23,010 bases of DNA from an uncultured Oscillospiraceae bacterium (GCA_900540305.1 UQFL01000033.1:1-23010); one strand, 5' to 3'; shown: positions 1 to 6,980, counted from the stretch's first letter. Program-made: numbers and translations. Notes: generated by a model from the letters alone, not told the origin.

Positions 1-37
1 TCGGTCTCGTGGGCTCGGAGATGTGTATAAGAGACAG
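1..37. other. Nextera i7-side sequencing adapter (not genomic)
   Basis: Positions 4-37 match the 34-base Nextera read-2 transposase adapter as I remember it, ending in the 19-base Tn5 mosaic end at 19-37 (AGATGTGTATAAGAGACAG). Positions 1-3 (tcg) would be the last bases of the i7 index. This is untrimmed library sequence carried into the assembly. Genomic sequence begins at 38. Confidence 0.97.
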
Positions 38-75
38 CAACTAAAATTTTATAATAAAAATCTCTCAATTATCTC

Positions 76-104
76 TTGACTTATCAGCCGTGCTTATGTA
101 TAAT
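76..104 (+). promoter_or_regulatory. Sigma-A promoter for ylxM-ffh
   Basis: A -35 box TTGACT (76-81), a 17-nt spacer and a perfect -10 box TATAAT (99-104) lie about 110 bases before ylxM. Transcription would start near 111. ylxM therefore has its own promoter rather than depending on an upstream gene such as ftsY, which is often its neighbour; that side is lost at the contig end. Confidence 0.85.
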
Positions 105-110
105 ATCTCT

Positions 111-213
111 TGCTGTAAAGATTAATTACTTTACACAAAACGGTGCAAAAACCGTGTCATATTAGTTTGGTTTTACAGACTACGTAAGCTAATTTTCCGA
201 AAGGAGGGGGATT
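111..213 (+). promoter_or_regulatory. Structured 5' leader of ylxM-ffh
   Basis: The roughly 100-nt leader holds three possible hairpins. TGTAAAG (114-120) pairs with CTTTACA (129-135). ACGGT (140-144) pairs with ACCGT (151-155). ATTAGTTTG (161-169) can pair with TAAGCTAAT (185-193), using G-U pairs, and this competes with a small inner stem TTAC/GTAA (173-176/184-187). No poly-U run follows, so it does not look like a terminator. I do not recognise a known riboswitch class. The ribosome binding site AAAGGAGGGG (200-209) follows. Confidence 0.35.
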
Positions 214-579
214 ATGGCTAAAAATCTTGAGGTTTCTTTTCTCCTTGATTTTTACGGCGAGATGCTGACTAAAAAACAGCACGATTTTCTCGTTTATTAT
301 TATGATGAAGATTTATCCCTTTCCGAAATTGCGGAAAACGAAGGCATAACCCGTCAGGGAGTAAGGGACGCTATAAAGCGTGCCGAAAGCCAGCTTTTTG
401 AAATGGAAAACAGGCTGGGGCTTGCAAAGCGTTTTTCACAGATGAAAAAAGGGCTTGATGAAATTCTTGAGTGCGCAGAGGTTATTAACGATTATAATCT
501 TAACCACACGCTTTCAAGAGAGATAAACGACAGCGTTTCCAAAATAAAGGCAACGGCTGAATATTTAAAGCAGTTCTGA
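214..579 (+). CDS. ylxM: YlxM, SRP-associated helix-turn-helix protein (UPF0122)
   Basis: The 121-residue protein matches the YlxM/UPF0122 family, small cytoplasmic proteins with a sigma-70 region-4-like helix-turn-helix that are encoded just before ffh in Firmicutes. YlxM has been linked to the signal recognition particle; whether it acts on the GTPases or on DNA/RNA is less settled. The N-terminus LLDFYGEMLTKKQ (residues 10-22) and the helix-turn-helix at about 35-60 (SLSEIAENEGITRQGVRDAI) are family hallmarks, followed by a helical C-terminal tail. The ATG has a strong ribosome binding site (AAAGGAGGGG) only a few bases upstream. The gene ends 25 bases before the chosen ffh start, so the two are co-transcribed from the promoter at 76-104. 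Confidence 0.93.
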   Translation: MAKNLEVSFLLDFYGEMLTKKQHDFLVYYYDEDLSLSEIAENEGITRQGVRDAIKRAESQLFEMENRLGLAKRFSQMKKGLDEILECAEVINDYNLNHTLSREINDSVSKIKATAEYLKQF

Positions 580-604
580 ATTATTATGGCAGGAGTTGAT
601 TTCT

Positions 605-2008
605 TTGGCATTTGAGGGTCTTTCCGAAAGGCTTGAAAATTCATTTAAAAAGCTTCGTGCCAAAGGTAAACTTACCGAGGCCGATGTAAAAGACGCTATG
701 AGGGAAGTGCGCCTTGCACTTCTTGAGGCGGATGTAAACTATAAAGTTGCAAAGGATTTTACTAAATCCGTTACAGAAAGAGCCATAGGCGAGGATGTTA
801 TGGAGTCCTTAACACCGTCGCAGATGGTTATTAAAATAGTAAACGAAGAGCTTACCGCTCTTATGGGCTCAAGCGAAACAAGGCTTACAGAAGCAAACCA
901 TCCTCCCACAGTCGTTATGATGTGCGGTCTGCAGGGTTCGGGTAAAACAACCCACAGCGCAAAGCTTGCTCTTAAGCTCAAAAAAGAGGGCCACCGCCCG
1001 ATGCTTGTTGCCTGCGATATTTACAGACCGGCGGCTATCAAACAGCTTCAGGTAGTAGGTGAGCAGGTTGGCGTTCCCGTTTTTGAAATGGGAACAGAAA
1101 ATCCTGTTAAAATCGCCGAAGAGGCTTTGAAATACGCTAAGGACCACGGTCATGATTATGTGTTCCTTGATACGGCAGGCCGTCTTCATATTGACGAAGC
1201 GCTCATGCAGGAGCTTCGAAATATAAAGAGCACTGTTCATCCGCACGAAATTCTTCTTGTTATCGACGCTATGACAGGTCAGGACGCTGTCAATGTAGCC
1301 AAAAGTTTTAATGAAACGCTCGGTATTGACGGCGTTATCCTCACAAAGCTTGACGGTGATACAAGAGGCGGTGCGGCGCTTTCAGTAAGAGCAGTTACAG
1401 GCAAGCCGATTAAATTTGTCGGCACAGGCGAAAAACTCGGTGACCTTGAAACATTCTATCCTAACAGAATGGCTTCAAGAATTCTCGGAATGGGCGATGT
1501 GCTTTCTTTCATTGAAAGAGCAGAGCAGACGCTTGATGAGAAAAAAGCCGCAGAACTTGAGAAAAAACTTGCAAAAAACAAGTTTGACCTCAATGACCTT
1601 CTCGACCAGTTTGACCAGCTGGAAAGAATGGGCGGAATCAAAGATACAATCAAAATGATTCCGGGTATCGGCTCTAAAATCAAGGATGAGGATATAGACG
1701 AACACGCCTTTGACAGATTCAGGGCGATAATATATTCCATGACAAAGCAGGAAAGAGCAAATCCTGATATTATAAATCCCTCAAGAAAACGCAGAATTGC
1801 TGCGGGCTGCGGAATGCAGGTTGAAGATGTAAACAAGCTTCTTTCTCAGTTTAAGCAGATGAAGAAGATGATGAGCAGATTCAGCGGCGGCAAGGGCGGT
1901 CCCAAAATCAGCAAAAAAATGCGCCGAATGATGGAGCAGAATCCCGATATGGCTCAGAAAATGATGGGCATGACGGGCGGCGGAAAGAATAATCCGTTCG
2001 GTTTCTAA
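605..2008 (+). CDS. ffh: Signal recognition particle GTPase Ffh (SRP54)
   Basis: Ffh binds signal sequences on ribosome-nascent chains and, with 4.5S/6S RNA and FtsY, delivers them to the membrane translocon. This 467-residue protein has the full NG-M layout: helical N domain (about 1-85), P-loop GLQGSGKTT (108-116), DTAGR (189-193), TKLDGDTRGG (247-256), then a Met-rich M domain whose RNA-binding helix reads SRKRRIAAGCG and continues to MKKMM. I chose TTG at 605 because AGGAG at 591-595 sits 9 bases upstream and it yields the family-typical start MAFEGL. The in-frame TTG at 596 abuts the ribosome binding site. Small oddities are His after GKTT in the P-loop and GCG where many homologues have GSG in the M domain; both look like clade variants. 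A weak bulged hairpin (2014-2035) without a U-run follows. Confidence 0.97.
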   Translation: MAFEGLSERLENSFKKLRAKGKLTEADVKDAMREVRLALLEADVNYKVAKDFTKSVTERAIGEDVMESLTPSQMVIKIVNEELTALMGSSETRLTEANHPPTVVMMCGLQGSGKTTHSAKLALKLKKEGHRPMLVACDIYRPAAIKQLQVVGEQVGVPVFEMGTENPVKIAEEALKYAKDHGHDYVFLDTAGRLHIDEALMQELRNIKSTVHPHEILLVIDAMTGQDAVNVAKSFNETLGIDGVILTKLDGDTRGGAALSVRAVTGKPIKFVGTGEKLGDLETFYPNRMASRILGMGDVLSFIERAEQTLDEKKAAELEKKLAKNKFDLNDLLDQFDQLERMGGIKDTIKMIPGIGSKIKDEDIDEHAFDRFRAIIYSMTKQERANPDIINPSRKRRIAAGCGMQVEDVNKLLSQFKQMKKMMSRFSGGKGGPKISKKMRRMMEQNPDMAQKMMGMTGGGKNNPFGF

Positions 2009-2079
2009 TGTATTAACCCGATAAAATTTCGGTTAGTAATAAATTTATATAAACATTTTATTTATGGAGGTATTTCACA

Positions 2080-2322
2080 ATGGCAGTAAAAATCAGACTT
2101 CGCAGAATGGGCGCAAAGAGAGCTCCTTTCTACCGTGTTGTAGTAGCAGATTCAAGATTTCCCCGTGACGGTCGTTTCATCGAAGAGATAGGAACATATA
2201 ACACAATGGTTGACCCCGCTGAAATCAAAATCGATGCAGAAAAGGCTAAGAAATGGATCGCAAACGGCGCACAGCCCACAGATACTGTTAAGAGCATCCT
2301 TAAAAAAGAAGGCATTCTTTAA
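2080..2322 (+). CDS. rpsP: 30S ribosomal protein bS16
   Basis: The 80-residue protein is bS16, a small-subunit protein that binds 16S rRNA and helps assemble the 5' domain. The N-terminus MAVKIRLRRMGAKRAPFYRV and the following VVADSRFPRDGRFIEEIG are near-invariant family signatures, and the length is normal. The start has GGAGGT at 2066-2071, 8 bases before the ATG. It lies 71 bases after ffh. That gap contains a weak bulged hairpin (TAACC 2014-2018 with GGTTA 2031-2035) with no T-run and no convincing promoter, so read-through from ffh is likely. khpA follows after 35 bases. Confidence 0.98.
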   Translation: MAVKIRLRRMGAKRAPFYRVVVADSRFPRDGRFIEEIGTYNTMVDPAEIKIDAEKAKKWIANGAQPTDTVKSILKKEGIL

Positions 2323-2357
2323 TCTTGAATTAAAAAGATTAAACGGAGGTGTTTTCT

Positions 2358-2591
2358 TTGAAAGATTTGTTGATATCTATAACAAAAGGGCTTGTAGATA
2401 ATCCCGACGCAGTTTCCGTTGATGTTGACGAACCTAATGAAGAGGGCGTAATCTATTATCATCTTCATGTTGCTGAAGAGGATATGGGCAGAGTAATCGG
2501 TAAGCAGGGCAGAATTGCCAAGGCTATCCGCGTTGTTATGCGTGCAGCAGCAACGAGAAACGATGAAAAAATTTCTGTGGAAATTGACTGA
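2358..2591 (+). CDS. khpA: KhpA, KH-domain RNA-binding protein
   Basis: KhpA is a single-KH-domain RNA-binding protein which, in streptococci and some other Gram-positives, forms a dimer with KhpB/Jag and affects cell division and cell-wall growth through RNA. This protein has 77 residues, the usual size. The KH signature GRVIGKQGRIAKAIR (about 44-58) contains the GxxG loop GKQG. I place the start at TTG 2358, giving MKDLLI, because GGAGGT at 2345-2350 is 7 bases upstream; an in-frame GTG at 2349 lies inside that ribosome binding site. Position between rpsP and rimM is the classic Firmicutes arrangement. A strong terminator follows directly, so khpA ends this transcript. Confidence 0.95.
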   Translation: MKDLLISITKGLVDNPDAVSVDVDEPNEEGVIYYHLHVAEEDMGRVIGKQGRIAKAIRVVMRAAATRNDEKISVEID

Positions 2592-2593
2592 TA

Positions 2594-2627
2594 AAAACGG
2601 TGCTTTTCAGCACCGTTTTATTTTTTA
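2594..2627 (+). terminator. Rho-independent terminator after khpA
   Basis: A perfect 10-bp stem (AAAACGGTGC 2594-2603 with GCACCGTTTT 2610-2619) closes a 6-base loop and is followed by A and six Ts (2621-2626). It ends the ylxM-ffh-rpsP-khpA unit. Confidence 0.93.
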
Positions 2628-2678
2628 TGTGAGGATTTTTATTTCAAAGTTTTTTATTTTTGTTTTGCAATTTTTAAG

Positions 2679-2707
2679 TTGATTAATGCACGGAAAAATT
2701 GTAAAAT
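2679..2707 (+). promoter_or_regulatory. Sigma-A promoter for rimM-trmD
   Basis: TTGATT (2679-2684), a 17-nt spacer and TAAAAT (2702-2707) lie directly upstream of rimM and downstream of a terminator. The predicted start near 2714 leaves only about 10 bases before the ATG at 2724, with a weak ribosome binding site GGTGAT at 2714-2719. Translation of rimM may therefore be inefficient or nearly leaderless. Confidence 0.6.
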
Positions 2708-2723
2708 AATCTCGGTGATGTAA

Positions 2724-3233
2724 ATGAAAAAGTATCTTGAAGTCGGCAAAATCGTCAACACCCACGGCATTAGGGGAGAGGTTAAGCTTGAACTGTGGTG
2801 CGACAGTGCCGAATACTTAAAACAGTTTTCAAAGCTTTATCTTGATGAGAATGGGAACAGTGCGTTAAATCTTGTTTCCGCAAGACCGCAGAAGAATTTT
2901 GCAATATTGAAATTCAAAGAAATCTCATCTATTGACGAAGCTGAAAAATACAGAAATAAAATTCTTTACGGCGACAGGGATGACGCTGTTATTGATGACG
3001 GCGCAGTTTATATTCAGGATATAATCGGCTGCCGTGTAATCGACTGCGAAAGTGAGAAATGTTACGGCGAGGTAGCTGATGTTCTCAACTACGGCGCATC
3101 CGATATTCTCGAAATTAAGGGCGAAAATGGAAAAAACTATATTCCGTATGTTGATGAGTTTGCAGTTGAAACGGATATTGAAAATGGTGTTATTTTAGTA
3201 AAACCGATAAAGGGGTTATTCAATGAGGATTGA
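2724..3233 (+). CDS. rimM: 16S rRNA processing/ribosome maturation factor RimM
   Basis: RimM assists late maturation of the 30S head around uS19 and the 3' domain of 16S rRNA. The protein has 169 residues, the normal length, with an N-terminal RimM beta-barrel beginning KYLEVGKIVNTHGIRGEVKL (the GKIVxTHGIRGEVK motif, residues about 7-21) and a C-terminal PRC barrel (about 95-165) containing YIQDIIGC and LEIKGENGKNYIPYV. It follows a probable promoter with a very short leader. Its stop overlaps the trmD start by 11 bases (3223-3233), implying translational coupling of the two ribosome/tRNA maturation genes. Confidence 0.96.
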   Translation: MKKYLEVGKIVNTHGIRGEVKLELWCDSAEYLKQFSKLYLDENGNSALNLVSARPQKNFAILKFKEISSIDEAEKYRNKILYGDRDDAVIDDGAVYIQDIIGCRVIDCESEKCYGEVADVLNYGASDILEIKGENGKNYIPYVDEFAVETDIENGVILVKPIKGLFNED

Positions 3234-3948
3234 TATACTTACGCTTTTTCCCGAAATGTGCTATTCGTATCTGAATGAGAGTGTAATAGGCAGGGCAAGA
3301 AAAGCGGGCACGGTGCAGATAGAATGTACTGATATAAGAGAATATACTAAGGACAAGCACCGCCGTGTAGACGATACTCCTTATGGCGGCGGAATGGGAA
3401 TGATAATGCAGGCGCAGCCCGTATATGACTGCTATATGGATTTGTGCGAAAAAACGGGCGCAAAGCCGCATCTCATTTATCTTACTCCGCAGGGCAAAAC
3501 ACTCACACAGGAGAGAGTCAAAGAACTTTCTAAGCTTGATAATATTGCGCTTTTGTGCGGTCATTATGAGGGTATAGACGAGCGTGTTATCGAGGAATTA
3601 CAGCCAGAGGAAATATCTGTTGGAGATTATGTGCTGACAGGCGGTGAACTTCCTGCGCTCATACTTGCAGATTCTATTTCGAGAATGATACCCGGAGTGC
3701 TTTCCGAAGAGGAGTGTTTTACCGAGGAAAGCCACTATTCATCACTTTTAGAGTATCCTCAGTATACAAGACCTTTTGAGTGGAGGGGCAGGCAGGTGCC
3801 TGATATTCTTCTCAGCGGTCACCACGCAAATATTGAAAAATGGCGCAGAGAACAGTCCCTTTTGAGGACGCTTGAACGCCGTCCGGATTTGCTCAAAAAA
3901 GCTCAGTTAACGAAAAAAGAGCGTGAATTTTTGTCTGAAAAAAAATAA
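3223..3948 (+). CDS. trmD: tRNA (guanine-N1-)-methyltransferase TrmD
   Basis: TrmD methylates G37 of tRNAs with G36, using S-adenosylmethionine, and so prevents +1 frameshifting. It is a SPOUT-fold dimer with a deep trefoil knot. In this 241-residue protein the start MRIDILTLFPEM, the GGGMGM loop (55-60), LLCGHYEGIDERV (110-122) and SVGDYVLTGGELPA (132-145) are diagnostic. The C-terminal domain carries LLEYPQYTRP and LLSGHHANIEKWR. The position equivalent to the catalytic Asp169 of the Haemophilus enzyme appears to be Glu169 here (in FTEESHY). AAGGGG at 3210-3215 is 7 bases before the ATG, inside the end of rimM. rplS, the usual next gene, does not follow. No clear terminator is visible after it. 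Confidence 0.97.
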   Translation: MRIDILTLFPEMCYSYLNESVIGRARKAGTVQIECTDIREYTKDKHRRVDDTPYGGGMGMIMQAQPVYDCYMDLCEKTGAKPHLIYLTPQGKTLTQERVKELSKLDNIALLCGHYEGIDERVIEELQPEEISVGDYVLTGGELPALILADSISRMIPGVLSEEECFTEESHYSSLLEYPQYTRPFEWRGRQVPDILLSGHHANIEKWRREQSLLRTLERRPDLLKKAQLTKKEREFLSEKK

Positions 3949-4035
3949 TATTTTAAAATTATGTGAATTTTGCACAAATCGGGGTACAATACTTTGTGTT
4001 AAATTCAATAGTCATACGAAGTTTACCACAATTCA

Positions 4036-4063
4036 TTGACCTAAAAGCGTTTAGTGGTATAAT
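4036..4063 (+). promoter_or_regulatory. Extended -10 sigma-A promoter for ptsH
   Basis: TTGACC (4036-4041), a 16-nt spacer and perfect TATAAT (4058-4063) are preceded by TGG at 4055-4057, an extended -10 element. The predicted start near 4070 gives a leader of about 50 bases before ptsH. No clear catabolite-response (cre) site was seen next to it. Confidence 0.82.
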
Positions 4064-4122
4064 ATGTAATACAGTGAAAAAGTTTATAAATCTTTTTTAT
4101 TTTGCAGATGAGAGGTTATATT

Positions 4123-4386
4123 ATGTTTGTTAAAGATGTAAAAGTAGAAAATCAGGTTGGATTACATGCTCGTCCCGCAACATTTTTCATCCAGAAGGCA
4201 AATGAATTTAAGTCTTCAATCTGGGTTGAAAAGGAAGAGAGAAGAGTAAATGCTAAATCCCTTTTAGGCGTTCTTTCACTCGGCATCATGGGCGGAACCG
4301 ATATTCGCATCATTGCAGACGGCTCAGACGAAGAAGCAGCTGTTGAGGGTCTTGTTGCTCTTGTTAAAAGCGGTTTCACAGACTGA
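4123..4386 (+). CDS. ptsH: Phosphocarrier protein HPr
   Basis: HPr passes phosphate from PEP via enzyme I to the sugar-specific EIIA proteins. In Firmicutes it is also phosphorylated on Ser46 by HPr kinase to drive CcpA-mediated catabolite repression. The 87-residue protein has the active-site His at exactly residue 15 (GLHARPA, 13-19) and Ser at 46 (AKSLLGVLSLG), so both phosphorylation routes are possible; Crh-type proteins lack His15. I chose ATG 4123 (MFVKDV) over the upstream in-frame TTG at 4102 because it numbers both residues canonically and has AGAGG at 4111-4115, 7 bases upstream. No ptsI is adjacent. The gene is a single-gene unit with its own promoter and terminator. Confidence 0.95.
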   Translation: MFVKDVKVENQVGLHARPATFFIQKANEFKSSIWVEKEERRVNAKSLLGVLSLGIMGGTDIRIIADGSDEEAAVEGLVALVKSGFTD

Positions 4387-4407
4387 TTGTTAATAACTGT
4401 TAATCCC

Positions 4408-4438
4408 ACGGCGCAGAATTATCTGCGCCGTATTTTTT
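4408..4438 (+). terminator. Rho-independent terminator after ptsH
   Basis: A perfect 10-bp GC-rich stem (ACGGCGCAGA 4408-4417 with TCTGCGCCGT 4422-4431), a 4-base loop, and six Ts at 4433-4438. It isolates ptsH from uvrC. Confidence 0.95.
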
Positions 4439-4441
4439 ATC

Positions 4442-4470
4442 TTTACCGAAAAATATCTTTGTGTTAAAAT
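4442..4470 (+). promoter_or_regulatory. Probable sigma-A promoter for uvrC
   Basis: TTTACC (4442-4447), a 17-nt spacer and TAAAAT (4465-4470) lie between the ptsH terminator and uvrC. Transcription would begin near 4477, within the palindrome at 4470-4490. Confidence 0.6.
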
Positions 4471-4490
4471 TAAATCATAATTTGATTTAA
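4470..4490 (+). promoter_or_regulatory. 21-bp palindrome at the uvrC transcription start
   Basis: TTAAATCA (4470-4477), five bases, then TGATTTAA (4483-4490) form a perfect 8-bp inverted repeat. It overlaps the last base of the -10 box, the predicted start site and the edge of the ribosome binding site (AAGGTGA 4489-4495). It could be a repressor operator or a weak AU-rich hairpin. It is not a Gram-positive LexA box (GAAC-N4-GTTC). Confidence 0.4.
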
Positions 4491-4499
4491 GGTGAAATA

Positions 4500-6320
4500 A
4501 TGACGGAAAAAGAACTGCGTAAAAAGGCAATGGCGCTTCCGCTTCAGCCGGGCGTTTATATAATGAAAAACAAGGATAAGAAAATTATCTATATAGGTAA
4601 GGCAAAAAAACTTAAAAACCGTGTGTCTTCTTATTTCGGCTCACATTCAAACCATTCTCTTAAAGTTATAAGAATGGTTGAAAATGTTGATGATTTCGAT
4701 TATATCCTTGTTGATACTGAGTTTGAGGCGCTTGTGCTTGAGTGCTCTCTTATCAAACAGCATATGCCCAAATATAATATTCTTTTAAAGGATGATAAGG
4801 GCTATAACTATATTAAAATTACAAAGGGCGAATTTCCTAAAATATCTGAATGTAAAAGAATGGACGATGACGGCGCAACTTATATCGGGCCGTATATTTC
4901 AAATTTCTCCGTAAAGCAGGCGGTTGAGGAAACTTTAAAAATTTATAAATTGCCAAGGTGCAATAAAAAATTCCCTGCAGATTACGGCAAAACACGCCAG
5001 TGCCTTAACGGCTTTATGGGGATTTGCTGTGCTCCGTGCGCAGGTAAAATCTCAAAAGAGGAATACAGAAAAAATATTGATGATGCAATAGCTTTCTTAA
5101 AAGGCGGCAGTCAGGCGGCTGTGCGTGATATGACTCAGAAAATGAACGAGCTTTCCGAAAATCTTCAGTTTGAAGAGGCGGCAAAGCTGCGTGACAGAAT
5201 AAAAGCTATTAAAAATCTTGATGAAAAGCAAAAAGTTGTTTCAATCAATGTTCCTGAGGAAGATGTTTTCGCTCTTGTTAACGGCAAGAAAAAGGCGTGC
5301 TTTGAGGTTATACGCTTTGAGGGCGGCAGACTTACGGACAGCGAGTTTTGGCTTATTGACGCTCAGGAAGATTTGAAAAGCGCCCGCCTTGAACTAATCG
5401 AGCGCTATTATTCAATGCGTGACAGAGTGCCGTCCCGCATAGCTGTTGACGGAGAAATTGAGGACGAAGAACTTCTGCGCCGTTTTCTTGAAAGCAAGAG
5501 GGGCAAAAAGGTTGAGTTCATTCATCCGCAAAAGGGCGAACATCTTTCAATAGTTAATATGTGCGTGAGTAATGCAAACGAACATCTTGCTCAAAGTGAG
5601 GGCAGGCTTGGCAGAGAATTTGCCGCTCTTGAGGAACTTGCACAGCTTCTCGGTCTTGACTCACCGCCCGAATATATTGAAAGCTATGATATATCCCACA
5701 CATTCGGCTCAGACAATGTTGCAGGAATGGTTGTTTTCCATAATGGCAGACCGATGAAGTCAGCATATAAAAAATTCTCCGTTAAAGGGTTTGACGGTCA
5801 AAACGATGTCGGCTCAATGAACGAGGTGCTTACAAGGCGCTTTAATCATTATTATAATGATGAAGAGGGCAGTACTTTTAAAATACTTCCCGATTTGATT
5901 TTGCTTGACGGCGGACAGCCGCAGGTAAACGCCGTTTTGCCGGTTATAGAGAAAATGGGGCTTGATGTGCCTGTGTTCGGTATGGTTAAGGACTCAAAGC
6001 ACAGAACAAGGGCTATTGCTTACGACGGCGGTGAAATTGAAATAAACTCTCACCGAAAGGCGTTTACATTGGTATCGGTAATACAGGAAGAAGTACACCG
6101 CTTTGCAATAAGCTATCATCACAAAAAACACACAAAAAGCACTTTTTCATCCGGTCTTTTGCAGATTGAGGGGATAGGCGAGAAAAAGGCAAAAAATCTT
6201 CTGCGCCATTTCAAAACAATATCCAAAATCAAAGAATTGACTGTGGATGAGCTTACTGAGTGCCCGTCAATAAGCAGGAAAAACGCTCAGGATATTTACG
6301 AATTTTATCACAAAATGTAA
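4500..6320 (+). CDS. uvrC: Excinuclease ABC subunit C
   Basis: UvrC makes both incisions in nucleotide excision repair after UvrA/UvrB mark the lesion. The 606-residue protein is full length. It has an N-terminal GIY-YIG nuclease for the 3' cut (GVYIMKNKDKKIIYIGKAK, 18-36), a Cys cluster (C154, C168, C176/C177, C180) like that of iron-sulphur-binding UvrCs, a UvrB-binding UVR motif (ENLQFEEAAKLRDRIKAI, about 220-237), an RNase H-like 5' nuclease domain (YDISHTFGSDNVAG, LLDGGQPQV, KDSKHRTRAI), and a C-terminal helix-hairpin-helix pair (LLQIEGIGEKKAKNLL). AAGGTGA lies 4 bases before the ATG. The gene stands alone between its own promoter and that of rsmD; no hairpin terminator is visible after it. 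Confidence 0.98.
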   Translation: MTEKELRKKAMALPLQPGVYIMKNKDKKIIYIGKAKKLKNRVSSYFGSHSNHSLKVIRMVENVDDFDYILVDTEFEALVLECSLIKQHMPKYNILLKDDKGYNYIKITKGEFPKISECKRMDDDGATYIGPYISNFSVKQAVEETLKIYKLPRCNKKFPADYGKTRQCLNGFMGICCAPCAGKISKEEYRKNIDDAIAFLKGGSQAAVRDMTQKMNELSENLQFEEAAKLRDRIKAIKNLDEKQKVVSINVPEEDVFALVNGKKKACFEVIRFEGGRLTDSEFWLIDAQEDLKSARLELIERYYSMRDRVPSRIAVDGEIEDEELLRRFLESKRGKKVEFIHPQKGEHLSIVNMCVSNANEHLAQSEGRLGREFAALEELAQLLGLDSPPEYIESYDISHTFGSDNVAGMVVFHNGRPMKSAYKKFSVKGFDGQNDVGSMNEVLTRRFNHYYNDEEGSTFKILPDLILLDGGQPQVNAVLPVIEKMGLDVPVFGMVKDSKHRTRAIAYDGGEIEINSHRKAFTLVSVIQEEVHRFAISYHHKKHTKSTFSSGLLQIEGIGEKKAKNLLRHFKTISKIKELTVDELTECPSISRKNAQDIYEFYHKM

Positions 6321-6337
6321 AAATAATATTTATAATC

Positions 6338-6366
6338 TTGACTACAACGGTCTTCAACTGTATAAT
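6338..6366 (+). promoter_or_regulatory. Sigma-A promoter for rsmD-coaD-coiled-coil operon
   Basis: TTGACT (6338-6343), a 17-nt spacer and perfect TATAAT (6361-6366). The predicted start is near 6373, which rules out the in-frame ATG at 6372 as the rsmD start and leaves a leader of about 60 bases. Confidence 0.87.
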
Positions 6367-6388
6367 GTTATATGTATAAAAATAAGCA

Positions 6389-6409
6389 GCAAATGAATAT
6401 TCATTTTGC
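6389..6409 (+). promoter_or_regulatory. Inverted repeat in the rsmD leader
   Basis: ATGAATATTCAT (6393-6404) is a perfect 12-bp palindrome. Flanking GCAA and TTTGC extend it to an almost complete inverted repeat with one bulged T. It lies between the transcription start and the ribosome binding site AAGGG (6417-6421). It could be an operator or an RNA hairpin; I do not recognise a specific regulator. Confidence 0.35.
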
Positions 6410-6431
6410 GGCAAATAAGGGACAATTAATT

Positions 6432-6980
6432 ATGATGAGAGTTATAACCGGCTCAGCAAGGGGCAGGCGGCTTGAAACTCTGCCCGGCGACGATGTAACG
6501 AGGCCGACTTCCGAAAGCGTTAAAGAAGCGCTTTTCAGTATGCTTCAGTTTGAAATTGAAGATACAACGGTGCTCGATTTGTTTGCAGGCTCCGGTCAGC
6601 TCGGAATCGAGGCGTTGTCCCGAGGAGCAAGATTCTGTACCTTTGTAGAAAATAATAAAAACGCAAAAACAGTTGTTGAGAAAAATATTTCTCACTGCGG
6701 TTTTGAAAACAATTCTCAGGTTGTTTTGAGCGACGCTATATCTTTCCTTTCAAGAAAAGGTGCTTATGATATTGCGTTTCTTGACCCGCCTTATTATAAG
6801 GGGCTCATTTTAAAGGCAATGCCTCTTATAACGGATAAAATCAAGGACGGCGGCATAGTTGTTTGCGAAACTGCCCGCGATGAGCAACTGCCTGAAGAAT
6901 TCAGCGAATTTACTCTTTTCAGAAGCAGAGTGTACGGAAAAATTAAACTGACTCTTTACCGAAAGGTTGCAAGGGAATGA
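6432..6980 (+). CDS. rsmD: 16S rRNA (guanine(966)-N2)-methyltransferase RsmD
   Basis: RsmD methylates G966 of 16S rRNA on the assembled 30S particle. The 182-residue protein has the start MMRVITGSARGRRL, the family motif RPTSESVKEALFSML (24-38), the S-adenosylmethionine loop DLFAGSGQLGIEALSRGA (49-66) and the catalytic DPPY (118-121). I use ATG 6432 (or equally 6435, MRVI) because AAGGG at 6417-6421 is 10 bases upstream; the ATG at 6372 would coincide with the transcription start. It overlaps coaD by 4 bases (ATGA at 6977-6980). The rsmD-coaD pair is widely conserved in bacteria. Confidence 0.95.
   Translation: MMRVITGSARGRRLETLPGDDVTRPTSESVKEALFSMLQFEIEDTTVLDLFAGSGQLGIEALSRGARFCTFVENNKNAKTVVEKNISHCGFENNSQVVLSDAISFLSRKGAYDIAFLDPPYYKGLILKAMPLITDKIKDGGIVVCETARDEQLPEEFSEFTLFRSRVYGKIKLTLYRKVARE

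Noticed and set aside
19..37. Tn5/IS50 mosaic end suggesting a transposon in the genome
   Set aside because: It is embedded in full Nextera adapter sequence at both contig ends, with an index; it is library DNA.
701..960. His after GKTT in the Ffh P-loop as a damaged GTPase
   Set aside because: All nucleotide-binding motifs are otherwise intact and I recall the same residue in other clostridial Ffh proteins; it looks like a clade variant.
869..1836. Antisense frames of 125-126 codons within ffh
   Set aside because: They are shadows of a highly conserved gene, lack ribosome binding sites and resemble no family I know.
2014..2035. Hairpin after ffh as a terminator
   Set aside because: The stem is short, bulged and AT-rich and has no T-run; read-through to rpsP is more likely.
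3980..4000. TACAAT downstream of trmD as an extra ptsH promoter
   Set aside because: No acceptable -35 box at 16-18 bases; the extended -10 promoter at 4036-4063 is far better.
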